From an uncultured Sphingobacteriales bacterium (GTDB lineage Bacteria; Bacteroidota; Bacteroidia; Chitinophagales; Chitinophagaceae), in the NCBI GenBank assembly GCA_937991535.1, contig CALKHN010000072.1:41709-105708 (forward strand): 64,000 bases of DNA, in the 5' to 3' direction. The notes beneath the pieces were generated by a model, which ran no database searches, had not been told where the DNA came from, and saw only the letters and a program-made list of their open reading frames with translations. Each line of letters starts with the position of its first letter. Position 1 is the first letter of the stretch. Shown piece after piece: positions 8,995 through 17,671 of the stretch. The position numbers were made by a program, and so were the translations under genes.

Positions 8995-10158
8995 ATGAAA
9001 TCAATTGTAATGATAACACTGGGGTTGTTTGTTTTTTCAAACACGCAATCTCAGAAAAACTGGCAGAATTATTTTGATCACAGGTATATGAGTTTGTGTA
9101 CCTCTGGCAGTACTTTCCGGGAAGATAACCTGTTAAAAAGCACCACGGGAAACCTGTACGACTTTATGAGCTTAAGCATCACAGTGGATGCACTCATGAA
9201 TATGTATGTTGCAACAGGAAATGAAGAATATTTAAATGATGAGATAAAAATCATTAATAATGTTTTATCTACCGCGGCTGTTTCAAAATCAATTCCAGAA
9301 AATATTTACAGCCTAAAGGACGATTACCTCGGATGGATATCCCAAACCCCAAATTATGCTTATCATTATGAAACAGAGCTGTATGAAGGATATATATTCC
9401 GTTATATTACCCAGTTCCTGTACGAAATTAAAAAAACAGGATGGAAAGACCGCTCAGCTAAGAACAGCGAATGGTACAATACAACACTTAAGTTCATCGA
9501 AAAAAATATATGGGAAAAATGGATAAGCAGGAGTTTACGAAGCAAGGCAAATCCTTATGGAACTTTTTTAAGTACAAGGGCGCACATGGCTTCCCACTGG
9601 GCTTTTACAGGTTTAATACTGAAAGAAATTAGCGATAACACAGAAATTAAAACCCAATGCCAGGATGTGGTTAATATGTTTGACCTGCTGTTAAAAAGAA
9701 ACTTAAAACCCCATCCCGACTTTCCCGATGCTTACACCTGGAATTCTACCTGGGATAATGTGGATGGCACACAGGCTGATCTCTCCCTCCCTCCGTATGT
9801 TCAGGATGTTTCCCATGGAAACCATGTAATGGGTTATATAGCACTATCCAAAAGATTAAACAATCCCAACTGGACTAACGAAAACATTTTGGGGTTCTGC
9901 AATACGATTAAGCAGGTGTTGTACAATAAAACTACGATGTCTTTCTGCGATAATGTGGACGGCTCTACATCAATATTCAACCCCGGACAGGGCAACTCGC
10001 AAGCCGATGGGTGGCTAAAATTGGGTTTGTTTGACGGGCAAACCCTTAACCTCTATTTGAATTTTGCACTTCAGCGGGAAGATTTATTAATAAAATATGG
10101 CCAGGAGCTGCAATATTACGCTGGTCTCACTCTCATTGAATACCTACTGGCTCAGTAA
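8995..10158 (+). CDS. Exported protein of unknown activity, possible (alpha/alpha) toroid polysaccharide-active enzyme (paralogue A)
   Basis: A 387-residue protein with a cleavable signal peptide (residues 1-20, ending NTQSQ). The rest is helix-rich with Trp/Tyr-rich motifs typical of an alpha/alpha toroid. It is clearly paralogous to the protein at 11728-12921. Shared blocks are DDxxGWIS (109-116), the TRAHMASHWA-like block (195-203), WDNVDGT (253-259), VQDVSHGNHV (269-278), CDNVDGS (318-324) and QADGWLKLG (336-344). Conserved His, Asp and Asn residues in these blocks suggest an enzyme. Position within the capsule locus suggests it acts on the exported glycan, like the periplasmic lyases or epimerases of other exopolysaccharide systems. 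I do not recognise a named family, so the activity is inference. Confidence 0.6.
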   Translation: MKSIVMITLGLFVFSNTQSQKNWQNYFDHRYMSLCTSGSTFREDNLLKSTTGNLYDFMSLSITVDALMNMYVATGNEEYLNDEIKIINNVLSTAAVSKSIPENIYSLKDDYLGWISQTPNYAYHYETELYEGYIFRYITQFLYEIKKTGWKDRSAKNSEWYNTTLKFIEKNIWEKWISRSLRSKANPYGTFLSTRAHMASHWAFTGLILKEISDNTEIKTQCQDVVNMFDLLLKRNLKPHPDFPDAYTWNSTWDNVDGTQADLSLPPYVQDVSHGNHVMGYIALSKRLNNPNWTNENILGFCNTIKQVLYNKTTMSFCDNVDGSTSIFNPGQGNSQADGWLKLGLFDGQTLNLYLNFALQREDLLIKYGQELQYYAGLTLIEYLLAQ

Positions 10159-10287
10159 GCCTGACAGCTTACATTGTAAAACATTTTTGTATAATCCCCT
10201 GTTTTGCCTGCAAAACACAACAGTCATTCGTTAAGCTGTTCCGGAAACTGCTTTAAAACCCTGTAAATAAAAATATTTATTACGAAG

Positions 10288-11502
10288 ATGAGAATCCTGT
10301 ACATAAATCAAAATTTCAGAACGCCGTCTGACCCCGGCGGTACGAGATCTTACTGGATAGCTCAGGAGCTGATAAAAAATGGACACCAGGTCGTTATGAT
10401 CACCGCCAATCCAAAAGCAGTGCTTCGCAAAGAAGTTAAGAATATAGACGGTATAAAAGCAATTTACCTGCAGGAACCTTATAGTCAGGATATGTCTGTT
10501 GCCGTAAGGTTGAAAGCTTTTTTAGGGTTTTCCTGGAAAAGCATTAAGGAAGCACGCAAGCAAAAAGATATAGATATGGTTATTGCCACATCTACCCCCT
10601 TAACAGTTGGCATCATTGCGCTGTACATGAAGTGGTTTAAGAAAATACCCTATGTTTTTGAAGTGCGGGATCTATGGCCGGAAGTCCCTATTCAGATGGG
10701 GGCGCTTAAAAACCCTTTGATTATAAAAGCTACCCGCTGGTTTGAAAAAACAATCTATACAAATGCAGCGCACGTAATTGCCCTTTCACCGGGAATGCAG
10801 GAGGGTGTAATGAAATACATTCCAAAGGAAAAAACCTCCATGATTCCAAATATGTCTAAAATAGATCAGTTTTGGCCCAGGGAGCGGAACAGGGAACTGC
10901 TTGAAAAACTAAAATTGAAAGATGACAGTTTCAAGGTTATTTATTTTGGGGCATTAGGTTTGGCAAATGACGCTGAAGTTATTATTGACGCAGCTATACT
11001 TTTGAAGAATGATCCTTCTATAGAATTTATCTTTTTGAGTAAAGGTTCAACGGAAGTAAACTTAATTGAAAAATGTAAAAATGCTGCGCTCAGCAATGTG
11101 AGGTTCCTGGGCTTTTTGCCGATGAAAGAAACGTCTGAAATCGTGAACTTATGTGATGTATCTCTGGTTACTTTTAAAGATTTACCCATCCTGTACACCA
11201 ATTCGCCGAACAAGCTTTTTGATTCCTTATCGGCGGGGAAACCTGTTTTTGTAAATTCAGCCGGCTGGACAAAACAAATGGTGGAAGAAAACAACTGTGG
11301 ATTTTATATTAATCCCGGGCAACCACAGGAACTGGTTGACAAACTAAAGTTTCTGCAGGCGAACCCGGACGTGGCAGTACAAATGGGAGAGAAAGCACGG
11401 GAACTTGCAGAAACAAAATATGATAAGTCTTTGTTGTGTAAGCAATTCGTGAAATTAATTAACAGTTTGGAGGCTCGGTTAAACATACGTAAAGTAAGCT
11501 AA
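10288..11502 (+). CDS. Glycosyltransferase family 4, WbuB-like
   Basis: A 404-residue GT-B enzyme. The start MRILYINQNFRTPSDPGGTR and the region RDLWPEVPIQMGALKNP are characteristic of WbuB-type transferases, some of which use fucosamine or related N-acetylated sugars. The donor-binding end is seen in FGALGLAND and SPNKLFDSLSAGKPVFVNSA. No membrane segment. The substrate assignment is not secure. It ends 28 bases before repeat copy 2 and begins 130 bases after the first toroid-like gene. Confidence 0.85.
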   Translation: MRILYINQNFRTPSDPGGTRSYWIAQELIKNGHQVVMITANPKAVLRKEVKNIDGIKAIYLQEPYSQDMSVAVRLKAFLGFSWKSIKEARKQKDIDMVIATSTPLTVGIIALYMKWFKKIPYVFEVRDLWPEVPIQMGALKNPLIIKATRWFEKTIYTNAAHVIALSPGMQEGVMKYIPKEKTSMIPNMSKIDQFWPRERNRELLEKLKLKDDSFKVIYFGALGLANDAEVIIDAAILLKNDPSIEFIFLSKGSTEVNLIEKCKNAALSNVRFLGFLPMKETSEIVNLCDVSLVTFKDLPILYTNSPNKLFDSLSAGKPVFVNSAGWTKQMVEENNCGFYINPGQPQELVDKLKFLQANPDVAVQMGEKARELAETKYDKSLLCKQFVKLINSLEARLNIRKVS

Positions 11503-11530
11503 AATGATTTCGTTACGCTATAAAAAGGGT

Positions 11531-11632
11531 GTATTGCAAACGTCGCATTGTTTTGCTTTATGTGGGCACTGCCCGCGGCAGGCCGCCCCGGCATGCGTCT
11601 CCACGTGCCGGAATGGGTGAAGTTGCAGTTTC
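11531..11632. repeat. Structured intergenic repeat, copy 2
   Basis: Diverged copy of the element at 3775-3876. It shares CGTCGCATTG, TTTGCTTTAT, TGGGC...GCCC, GCGGCAGGC and TCTCCAC in the same order. Its arms are preserved as structure rather than sequence: GGGC / GCCC at 11564-11574, and CCGGCATGCG at 11588-11597 pairing with CACGTGCCGG at 11602-11611 (one wobble, one mismatch, loop TCTC). The ends (TATTGCAAAC and GTTGCAGTTT) are only imperfectly complementary. It adds an artificial open extension upstream of the 11728 gene. Confidence 0.6.
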
Positions 11633-11727
11633 ATCCTCTAAAAAATCTTAAGTTAACGGCCATTGTGTCCTCACCAGCCAGCGACAATAAAGACTTATTT
11701 TCGTATGCTATAATAGAGAACAGGACT

Positions 11728-12921
11728 ATGGAATTTATCAAAATAGGAATATGGAAAAACCTCAGTTTAAAGATGAGCCTGCTCGCGGGAATACTCTTCT
11801 TAATAACTGCCTCCTGCATGTCACAAAATGAAAGTGATACAGATGATAATAAAACGATCGGTTCCCTGTATACACAGCCAAATAAAAAAGGAGTTACAGA
11901 AAAAGAGCAGGCTTTGGCTGAAAGTAAGAGTGGCGATGCCTACCAGTTCATGAACCTGAGAAAGACGATAGGAGCCTTGAACGTTATGATTTCGGCTACA
12001 GGGAAGGAGTATTGGATAAATCAACAAACGGAGATAATAGACAACCTGATTCAAACGGCTGAAACTTCTTCAGGCATACCCAATAACCAGACATTCAGAG
12101 ATGATTTTAAAGGCTGGATTTCATTAACAAAAAACCGATCGTATTATAATGAAGTGCCCTTATTTGAAAGCTATTCCTTTTTTTATATTATGCAGTTTTT
12201 GTTTCTCACCAGGAATAACGGTTGGATGGAAAAAACGGATAGTAACAGGTTGTGGTGGAATAATACTTTAGCATTTGTTGAAAAAAATATCTGGACCAAA
12301 TGGTACGAAAGGAGCTTTTCAACCTATAAAAATCATTACAGGTATTTTTTAAGAACCAGAACTCACATGGGCTCACATTGGGCGGGGTTAGCCATGTATC
12401 TGAATGCGGTAACTTCCGATAAACAAATTCAATCGCAAACTGCGCTGTTGGTCCGGCAATATGACACCCTGCTGAAAAGAAATTTAAAAGTAAGCGGGGA
12501 CGGATATATCTGGAATTGCACCTACGACAATGTGGAAGGCACTTTCGCCGGTAGTTCTCCCCAAAAAATCATCCAGGATGTTTCCCACGGCAATCATGTT
12601 GTGTCATATATAATAGCGGCTTATGAATTTGGTAATGACAACTGGACGCTTGCCGATATAAACAGGCTTTCTTATACTTTAAAAAAGAATGTGTACGACA
12701 GCAGCAAAAATATATTCCATGATAATGTAGATGGCTCTTCCGGCGAAGACAGGCCCGGATGGGGAAACTTTGTTGCAGACGGCTGGGTAAAGCTAGCCAC
12801 ATATGACAATGAAATAAAAGCTATTTTCAGAAATTTTGAAAAGTCGAAAATGCTGAAAAAGTATAACTATGAATTTGAGTTTAAAGCCAATTTAAATAAA
12901 AAACAACTCGGGGGTGGATAA
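11728..12921 (+). CDS. Exported, possibly lipid-anchored protein, paralogue B of the 8995 gene
   Basis: The frame is open from 11548, but its first 60 residues are translated from repeat copy 2 and following spacer. I therefore choose ATG 11728, giving 397 residues; ATG 11773 is also possible. A hydrophobic segment ending LFLITASC (to residue 30) suggests a signal peptide, perhaps with a lipobox cysteine, though Thr at -3 is atypical. The remainder aligns with paralogue A: DDFKGWIS, EKNIWTKW, TRTHMGSHWA, YDNVEGT, IQDVSHGNHV, HDNVDGSS and VADGWVKL. Its stop overlaps the next glycosyltransferase by 8 bases, indicating translational coupling. Function unknown; polysaccharide modification or cleavage is the inference from location. 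Confidence 0.6.
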   Translation: MEFIKIGIWKNLSLKMSLLAGILFLITASCMSQNESDTDDNKTIGSLYTQPNKKGVTEKEQALAESKSGDAYQFMNLRKTIGALNVMISATGKEYWINQQTEIIDNLIQTAETSSGIPNNQTFRDDFKGWISLTKNRSYYNEVPLFESYSFFYIMQFLFLTRNNGWMEKTDSNRLWWNNTLAFVEKNIWTKWYERSFSTYKNHYRYFLRTRTHMGSHWAGLAMYLNAVTSDKQIQSQTALLVRQYDTLLKRNLKVSGDGYIWNCTYDNVEGTFAGSSPQKIIQDVSHGNHVVSYIIAAYEFGNDNWTLADINRLSYTLKKNVYDSSKNIFHDNVDGSSGEDRPGWGNFVADGWVKLATYDNEIKAIFRNFEKSKMLKKYNYEFEFKANLNKKQLGGG

Positions 12922-14053
12922 GCAAAAAATAGTACATATCGCAAACGATTATTCCGGCTCTACAGTTTATAAGAATTTAATCGGAGAACTGAATAACCTG
13001 AAGATAGAACAAACCGTATATACACCGGTAAAAACAGCCCGGAGCATTGGTAAAAACAAAATTGAACTGCAAAGTGGGTCAGAAATCATTTACTCTAATA
13101 TTCTGAACAAATCAGTAGACAGGATATTTTACAGGCTCAAAGTAAAAAAAATACTTACCGATATCGAGTCAAAAGTAGATTTTTCCCGGGTTAAACTCAT
13201 ACACGCACATACATGGTACAGCGATGGTGGAGTAGCTTACCTGCTTTCAAAGAAATATAATATCCCCTATGTAGTAACGGTACGAAATTCCGACCTGAAT
13301 ACTTTTCAAAAATATTTGCTCCATGAAAGAGCATTCGGAAAAAAGATTTTAGAAAACGCAAAAATTGTTGTTTTAATTGCGGCTTCCTATAAGTCAAGGG
13401 TATTGAGTTTGCCATCGCTGCAATCCATTAAAAAAGAGCTGGAAACCAAAATTCAAATAATCCCTAACGGCGTGGATCCATACTGGATTGAACACGTAAG
13501 AAAAAAAGAGCCCCCAAAAGAGCCGGATAATATTTTTAATATCCTGTTCATAGGAAAGTTTTCAAAAGGTAAAAATATCAGCGCTTTACAAAAGGCGGTT
13601 ATTCTTATACAGAAAGAGGGCAGATTTAAAGTACTATTGCACATCGTTGGTGGCGACGGCAACGAAATGCAAAAAGTTTTACAGCAAACAGAAGCATTCC
13701 CTGATTTATTCAAATATTATGGAAAGGTTTATGACAAAGAACAATTGCTTCAAATTTTCAGAAGTTGCGATATTTTTGCCATGCCCTCAAAACATGAAAC
13801 CTTTGGATTGGTTTATGTAGAATCCATGCTGCAGGGTTTGCCTGTTCTGTATACTCACAATGAGGGTATAGATGGATTTTATGAAGAGAATATAGGAGAA
13901 AAGGTGCAGGGGTTTTCGATAAAAGAAATTAAACAAAAACTGGAAAATTTGATGCTGAATCTTAAGCATTATACCATCCCAACAGAAAAAATAATACAAA
14001 CCCATGACTGGACTTTGATCGCAAAAATATACCAGAAAATATACAATAGTTAA
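12914..14053 (+). CDS. Glycosyltransferase family 4
   Basis: A 379-residue GT-B glycosyltransferase starting at GTG 12914, inside the end of the preceding gene (8-base overlap). N-terminal domain VHIANDYSGS, then IHAHTWYSDGGVAYLL; the linker PNGVDPYWIEHV precedes the C-terminal domain with FIGKFSKGKN. The donor-site motif is MPSKHETFGLVYVESMLQGL, with the two Glu residues of the family 4 signature. Cytoplasmic, likely acting on the undecaprenyl-linked repeat unit. Sugar specificity unknown. Confidence 0.86.
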   Translation: MDKQKIVHIANDYSGSTVYKNLIGELNNLKIEQTVYTPVKTARSIGKNKIELQSGSEIIYSNILNKSVDRIFYRLKVKKILTDIESKVDFSRVKLIHAHTWYSDGGVAYLLSKKYNIPYVVTVRNSDLNTFQKYLLHERAFGKKILENAKIVVLIAASYKSRVLSLPSLQSIKKELETKIQIIPNGVDPYWIEHVRKKEPPKEPDNIFNILFIGKFSKGKNISALQKAVILIQKEGRFKVLLHIVGGDGNEMQKVLQQTEAFPDLFKYYGKVYDKEQLLQIFRSCDIFAMPSKHETFGLVYVESMLQGLPVLYTHNEGIDGFYEENIGEKVQGFSIKEIKQKLENLMLNLKHYTIPTEKIIQTHDWTLIAKIYQKIYNS

Positions 14054-14186
14054 AATGAAATTTCTGTTAATTGTCCAATCTGTAGATAACATCAGAAGGG
14101 CTGAAACAGGAAGCACAGGCACCTATAAATTAACAGGCACTGTCCCGGCGCTGTTTGTCTCACTATGCAAAAATTATTATAAGAGC

Positions 14187-15383
14187 ATGAATATAATACT
14201 ACTTACCCAATATTACCGCCCGGAAATGGGGGCTCCGCAAAACCGTTTATACGAAATGACATCTGGTTTGATAAAAAACAGATGCGACATAACGATTATA
14301 ACAGGTATGCCCAATTACCCGTTTGGGGCAATATTTCCCGAATACAAAGGAAAATTCCGGGTTAAAGAAAAAGTGGATGACATCAACTGTGTTAGATATT
14401 GGCTGTATGCTTCAAACTCAAAGAATAAGGCTTCGCGCATATTGAACATGCTATCGTTCTCCTTAACCTCCCTTTTTTCGTACTTTGATTTGAGAAAAAA
14501 AAAAATAGATTTCCTCATCGTTGAAAGCCCTCCTTTGACATTGGGAATTACCGGCTATATCTTATCAAAATTAACAGGCGCCAAATTAATAATGAATATA
14601 TCTGACCTTTGGCCGTTGAGTGCAAAAGAGTTAGGCGCCATTTCGGAGCGCAGCCTGTTATACAGACTTTTGGAAAGACTGGAGAAGTTTTTGTATAGAA
14701 AATCTGTCTTTTGTATGGGGCAATCCGCTGAAATTGTTGAATATATAAAGAGCCATGGAGCACAACGAACTTATTTGTTTAGAAATGGAGTAGACCCCGA
14801 AAGGTTTGAAAACAACCTTGTAAACCAAGACCGCCAGGTTAATCAGCCCCTAAGAATTATTTATGCGGGTTTATTGGGATTTGCTCAAGGTATATTGAAT
14901 ATTTGCAAACATGTTAACTTTAAAAGGCTGGGGGTTGAGTTTCATATATATGGGGCTGGGGGTGAGCAAAAAGCAATTGAAGAATACTTAAACGTAAACC
15001 AGGATAACAATGTTTTTTATCATGGTAGCGTTTCCCGTGAAGATATACCGGCAATATTATCACAATCTGATATTACATTAATACCGTTGGTAACGGGTAT
15101 ATTTGGTGCGGTTCCTTCTAAAATTTATGAATCTATGGCTGCAGGTCTACCTATATTATTTTCAGGAGGAGGAGAAGGTCAAAGAATTGTGAAAGAAAAC
15201 GATCTGGGGTGGGTATCTGAAGCCAAAGATTACGAAGCGCTGGAAGAGAATATTAAATCATTAATAAGCCAGCCTGATGAAATTGCAAAAAAAAGAGAAA
15301 ATTGCATTCGTTGCGCCAGGGAAAAGTTCAACAGACCCAGACAGGTAAAAGAGCTTTATAGTTATATGCATTCCCTCTCATGA
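14187..15383 (+). CDS. Glycosyltransferase family 4, WbuB-like
   Basis: The frame is open from ATG 14055, but homology to GT4 enzymes starts at ATG 14187 (MNIILLTQYYRPEMGAPQNR), giving 398 residues. The 44 extra residues look non-coding. The protein has ITGMPNYPFG, the NISDLWPLSAKELGA segment typical of WbuB-like enzymes, FRNGVDPERF, and the donor motif VPSKIYESMAAGLPILFSGG. No transmembrane segment. It is the last glycosyltransferase of the locus; with three others plus the initiating transferase, a repeat unit of about four to five sugars is plausible. Confidence 0.86.
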   Translation: MNIILLTQYYRPEMGAPQNRLYEMTSGLIKNRCDITIITGMPNYPFGAIFPEYKGKFRVKEKVDDINCVRYWLYASNSKNKASRILNMLSFSLTSLFSYFDLRKKKIDFLIVESPPLTLGITGYILSKLTGAKLIMNISDLWPLSAKELGAISERSLLYRLLERLEKFLYRKSVFCMGQSAEIVEYIKSHGAQRTYLFRNGVDPERFENNLVNQDRQVNQPLRIIYAGLLGFAQGILNICKHVNFKRLGVEFHIYGAGGEQKAIEEYLNVNQDNNVFYHGSVSREDIPAILSQSDITLIPLVTGIFGAVPSKIYESMAAGLPILFSGGGEGQRIVKENDLGWVSEAKDYEALEENIKSLISQPDEIAKKRENCIRCAREKFNRPRQVKELYSYMHSLS

Positions 15384-15775
15384 CTTATTAATAAAGACAT
15401 CATTTATATTCTTATTTTGTACATTGGCGATGATAATAAGGAAACTTAGAATAAAGCAGTTCAGGAAGAGGTCTGTTTTTAGAATAACAGACTATTTAAA
15501 AACCAAACAAGGAACTCAAAGCAGTCTGCTGGAATATTTTCATACCAGCCTATGGTCCGGAGTTGAACCTTTAATGAATCAAAGAAAAAAAGCAAAAAAC
15601 AGGTGTAAAAAGCTTGCCTGCTGAAGGCATGGTATTTTAATGCTAAGCACGTCAGATATGCAGCTTAGAGAATTTGTACGAACTAAATTGGGCAGTGATT
15701 AAATAATTGGCATAAAATATTATTTTAGCGGAGAATTTAAAATCCCTGTTTTCAGTAAATGGCTTAAATGGCTAC
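15384..15775. other. 392-bp intergenic stretch with one doubtful small ORF
   Basis: AT-rich spacer between the last glycosyltransferase and the aminotransferase. It contains an open frame at 15424/15430-15624 (TTG or ATG start, about 64-66 residues, very basic: many Lys/Arg) that resembles no family I know and has no convincing upstream signal. A promoter-like TATTTTAGC at about 15722-15730 (one base off the Bacteroidota -7 box) precedes the aminotransferase. No hairpin terminator seen. Confidence 0.3.
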
Positions 15776-16999
15776 ATGAACAATATGAAAATTCCTTTTT
15801 CTCCTCCCTATATAAATGAAGACGTGATTAATGAAGTTGTAGACTCATTAAAATCAGGCTGGATTACCACCGGTCCAAAAGTAAAAGCTTTGGAAGCGGA
15901 GATTAAAAATTATAGTGGGGCAAAAGAAGTATTATGTGTAAATTCCTGGACCTCAGGAGCTATTATGATGTTGAGGTGGCTGGGCATTCAGGAGGGCGAT
16001 GAAGTTATCGTTCCTGCGTATACATATAGTGCTACGGCACTGGCAGTTTACCATGCCGGAGGCACGCCTGTAATGGTTGACACAACCGAAGACTTTAATA
16101 TTTCAGTTGCTGATATTGGCAAAGTAATTTCATCCAAAACAAAGGCTATCCTGCCGGTTGATATTGCAGGCTTTCCATGTGATTATGATGAGATCATGCA
16201 ACTTGTTAATGAGCCGGGTATTAAAAGTATGTTTACGCCTGCGTCGGATGTGCAGCGGCAATTAGGACGTATTCTGGTACTCAATGATGCAGCTCACTCA
16301 TTGGGCGCTACATATGCCAACGGAATTAAAACCGGAAGTGAAACAGATGTAGCGGTTTTTTCTTTGCACGCGGTAAAAAATGTTACCACAGCAGAAGGCG
16401 GAGCTATCTGTTTGAATTTACCGGAACCTTTTGACAATAAAGCGCTATACACCAGGCTAAGACAAATGAGTTTAAATTGCCAGACAAAAGACGCTTTCTC
16501 AAAAAGTAAGGCGGGCGGATGGCGTTATGATATTACAGGATTGGGAATGAAAATTAATATGGCAGATGTAAATGCTGCAATTGGCCTGGCGCAAATGCGT
16601 GTTTATCCTGAAATGTTAAAAGAGCGAAAACGGGTTTTTACTGCTTACAATGATGCTTTTAGTTCGGAAAGCTGGGCTGTAATGCCTCCGGCAGTTGTAA
16701 AAGGAAAAGAGAGTTCTTACCATATTTATGCCTTACGCATTAAAAATATTTCGGAACAGCAGCGCGATCAGATTATTGATGAAATTTCAAAGACCGGAGT
16801 GGCAGTAAACGTTCATTTTATTCCAATGCCTATGCTCACTTTTTTTAAGGAAAAAGGATTTAACATAAAAGACTACCCTAAGGCATATGATAACTTTAAG
16901 TGTGAAATATCTTTACCGATTTATCCGCAATTAACAGAAGAGGAACTATCTTATATCGTTAAAGCAGTTAAAGATGCTTATAAAACTGTAATGAGATAG
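15776..16999 (+). CDS. DegT/DnrJ/EryC1/StrS-type sugar aminotransferase
   Basis: A PLP enzyme of 407 residues (ATG 15776; ATG 15785 is equally possible and keeps the conserved start KIPFSPPYI). It transaminates a keto-sugar nucleotide, giving an amino sugar for the polysaccharide. The PLP lysine is K201 in SLHAVKN; D171 of NDAAHS binds the pyridine nitrogen; GWITTGPKVKALE (28-40) is a family hallmark. Residues 150-168 include a short insertion (FTPASDVQRQLGR) between the usual strands. Product sugar unknown. It is followed four bases later by the initiating transferase. Confidence 0.9.
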   Translation: MNNMKIPFSPPYINEDVINEVVDSLKSGWITTGPKVKALEAEIKNYSGAKEVLCVNSWTSGAIMMLRWLGIQEGDEVIVPAYTYSATALAVYHAGGTPVMVDTTEDFNISVADIGKVISSKTKAILPVDIAGFPCDYDEIMQLVNEPGIKSMFTPASDVQRQLGRILVLNDAAHSLGATYANGIKTGSETDVAVFSLHAVKNVTTAEGGAICLNLPEPFDNKALYTRLRQMSLNCQTKDAFSKSKAGGWRYDITGLGMKINMADVNAAIGLAQMRVYPEMLKERKRVFTAYNDAFSSESWAVMPPAVVKGKESSYHIYALRIKNISEQQRDQIIDEISKTGVAVNVHFIPMPMLTFFKEKGFNIKDYPKAYDNFKCEISLPIYPQLTEEELSYIVKAVKDAYKTVMR

Positions 17000-17003
17000 T
17001 ATT

Positions 17004-17591
17004 TTGAAGCGGTTATTTGATCTCATATTAAGTGGTATAGGACTTATTTTTTTAAGCCCCGTATTTTTGTTTGTAGCTATCTGGATCGGGTTAGATTCAA
17101 GAGGTCCTGTATTTTACAAACAAACGAGAGTGGGGAAGAATGGCAGGGATTTTAAAATCAACAAGTTCAGATCTATGCGTCTGGGCTCTGATCAGAAAGG
17201 GCTGATAACGGTAGGAGGCAGAGATCCGAGGGTAACCCGGTCGGGCTACTACATTCGTAAATACAAGTTGGATGAGCTCCCCCAACTTATCAATGTTTTT
17301 AAAGGAGACATGAGCATAGTAGGCCCCAGACCGGAAGTTCGAAAATATGTTAATTTATATTCGAATGAACAATTAAAAGTGCTGTCTGTTAAACCAGGTA
17401 TTACAGACATGGCGTCTATAAAATACCGCAATGAAAATGACTTGCTGGCAAAAGCCGATGACCCTGATAAAATGTATATTGAAGTTATTATGCCTCATAA
17501 ATTAAAGTATAACCTGGAATATATTGAGAAGCAGTCTTTCCTTTATGATATTAAGCTTATTTTTTTAACGCTGAAAGAAGTACTGTTTTAA
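17004..17591 (+). CDS. Initiating sugar-phosphate transferase (PglC/WcaJ C-terminal type)
   Basis: A 195-residue monotopic phosphoglycosyl transferase that attaches the first sugar-1-phosphate to undecaprenyl phosphate. One N-terminal hydrophobic (re-entrant) helix at about 5-28; then FYKQTRVGKNGRDF, KFRSMR, the catalytic Asp-Glu pair D90-E91 in KLDELPQL, and MSIVGPRPEV. The small PglC-like size, without the extra WcaJ membrane domain, is normal for this type. It starts with TTG at 17004, four bases after the aminotransferase stop, so coupled translation is likely. It closes the capsule locus. Confidence 0.93.
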   Translation: MKRLFDLILSGIGLIFLSPVFLFVAIWIGLDSRGPVFYKQTRVGKNGRDFKINKFRSMRLGSDQKGLITVGGRDPRVTRSGYYIRKYKLDELPQLINVFKGDMSIVGPRPEVRKYVNLYSNEQLKVLSVKPGITDMASIKYRNENDLLAKADDPDKMYIEVIMPHKLKYNLEYIEKQSFLYDIKLIFLTLKEVLF

Positions 17592-17671
17592 ATGAACCCA
17601 TATTGTTGTTACCAACAGGATATCACCTAACGCTTCTATCTTTTTGTAAACCTCCCTATCCGCTCATCAAA

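Noticed and set aside
14055..14186. 44-residue N-terminal extension of the second WbuB-like transferase
   Set aside because: GT4 homology begins at ATG 14187; the extension has no family resemblance, so it is treated as spacer.
15424..15624. Basic 66-residue ORF between glycosyltransferase and aminotransferase
   Set aside because: TTG/ATG start without support, no recognised family, AT-rich spacer composition.
17603..17671. 23-residue upstream extension of rlmH
   Set aside because: The conserved RlmH start is MKIILCSVGH at 17672 and gives the standard length.
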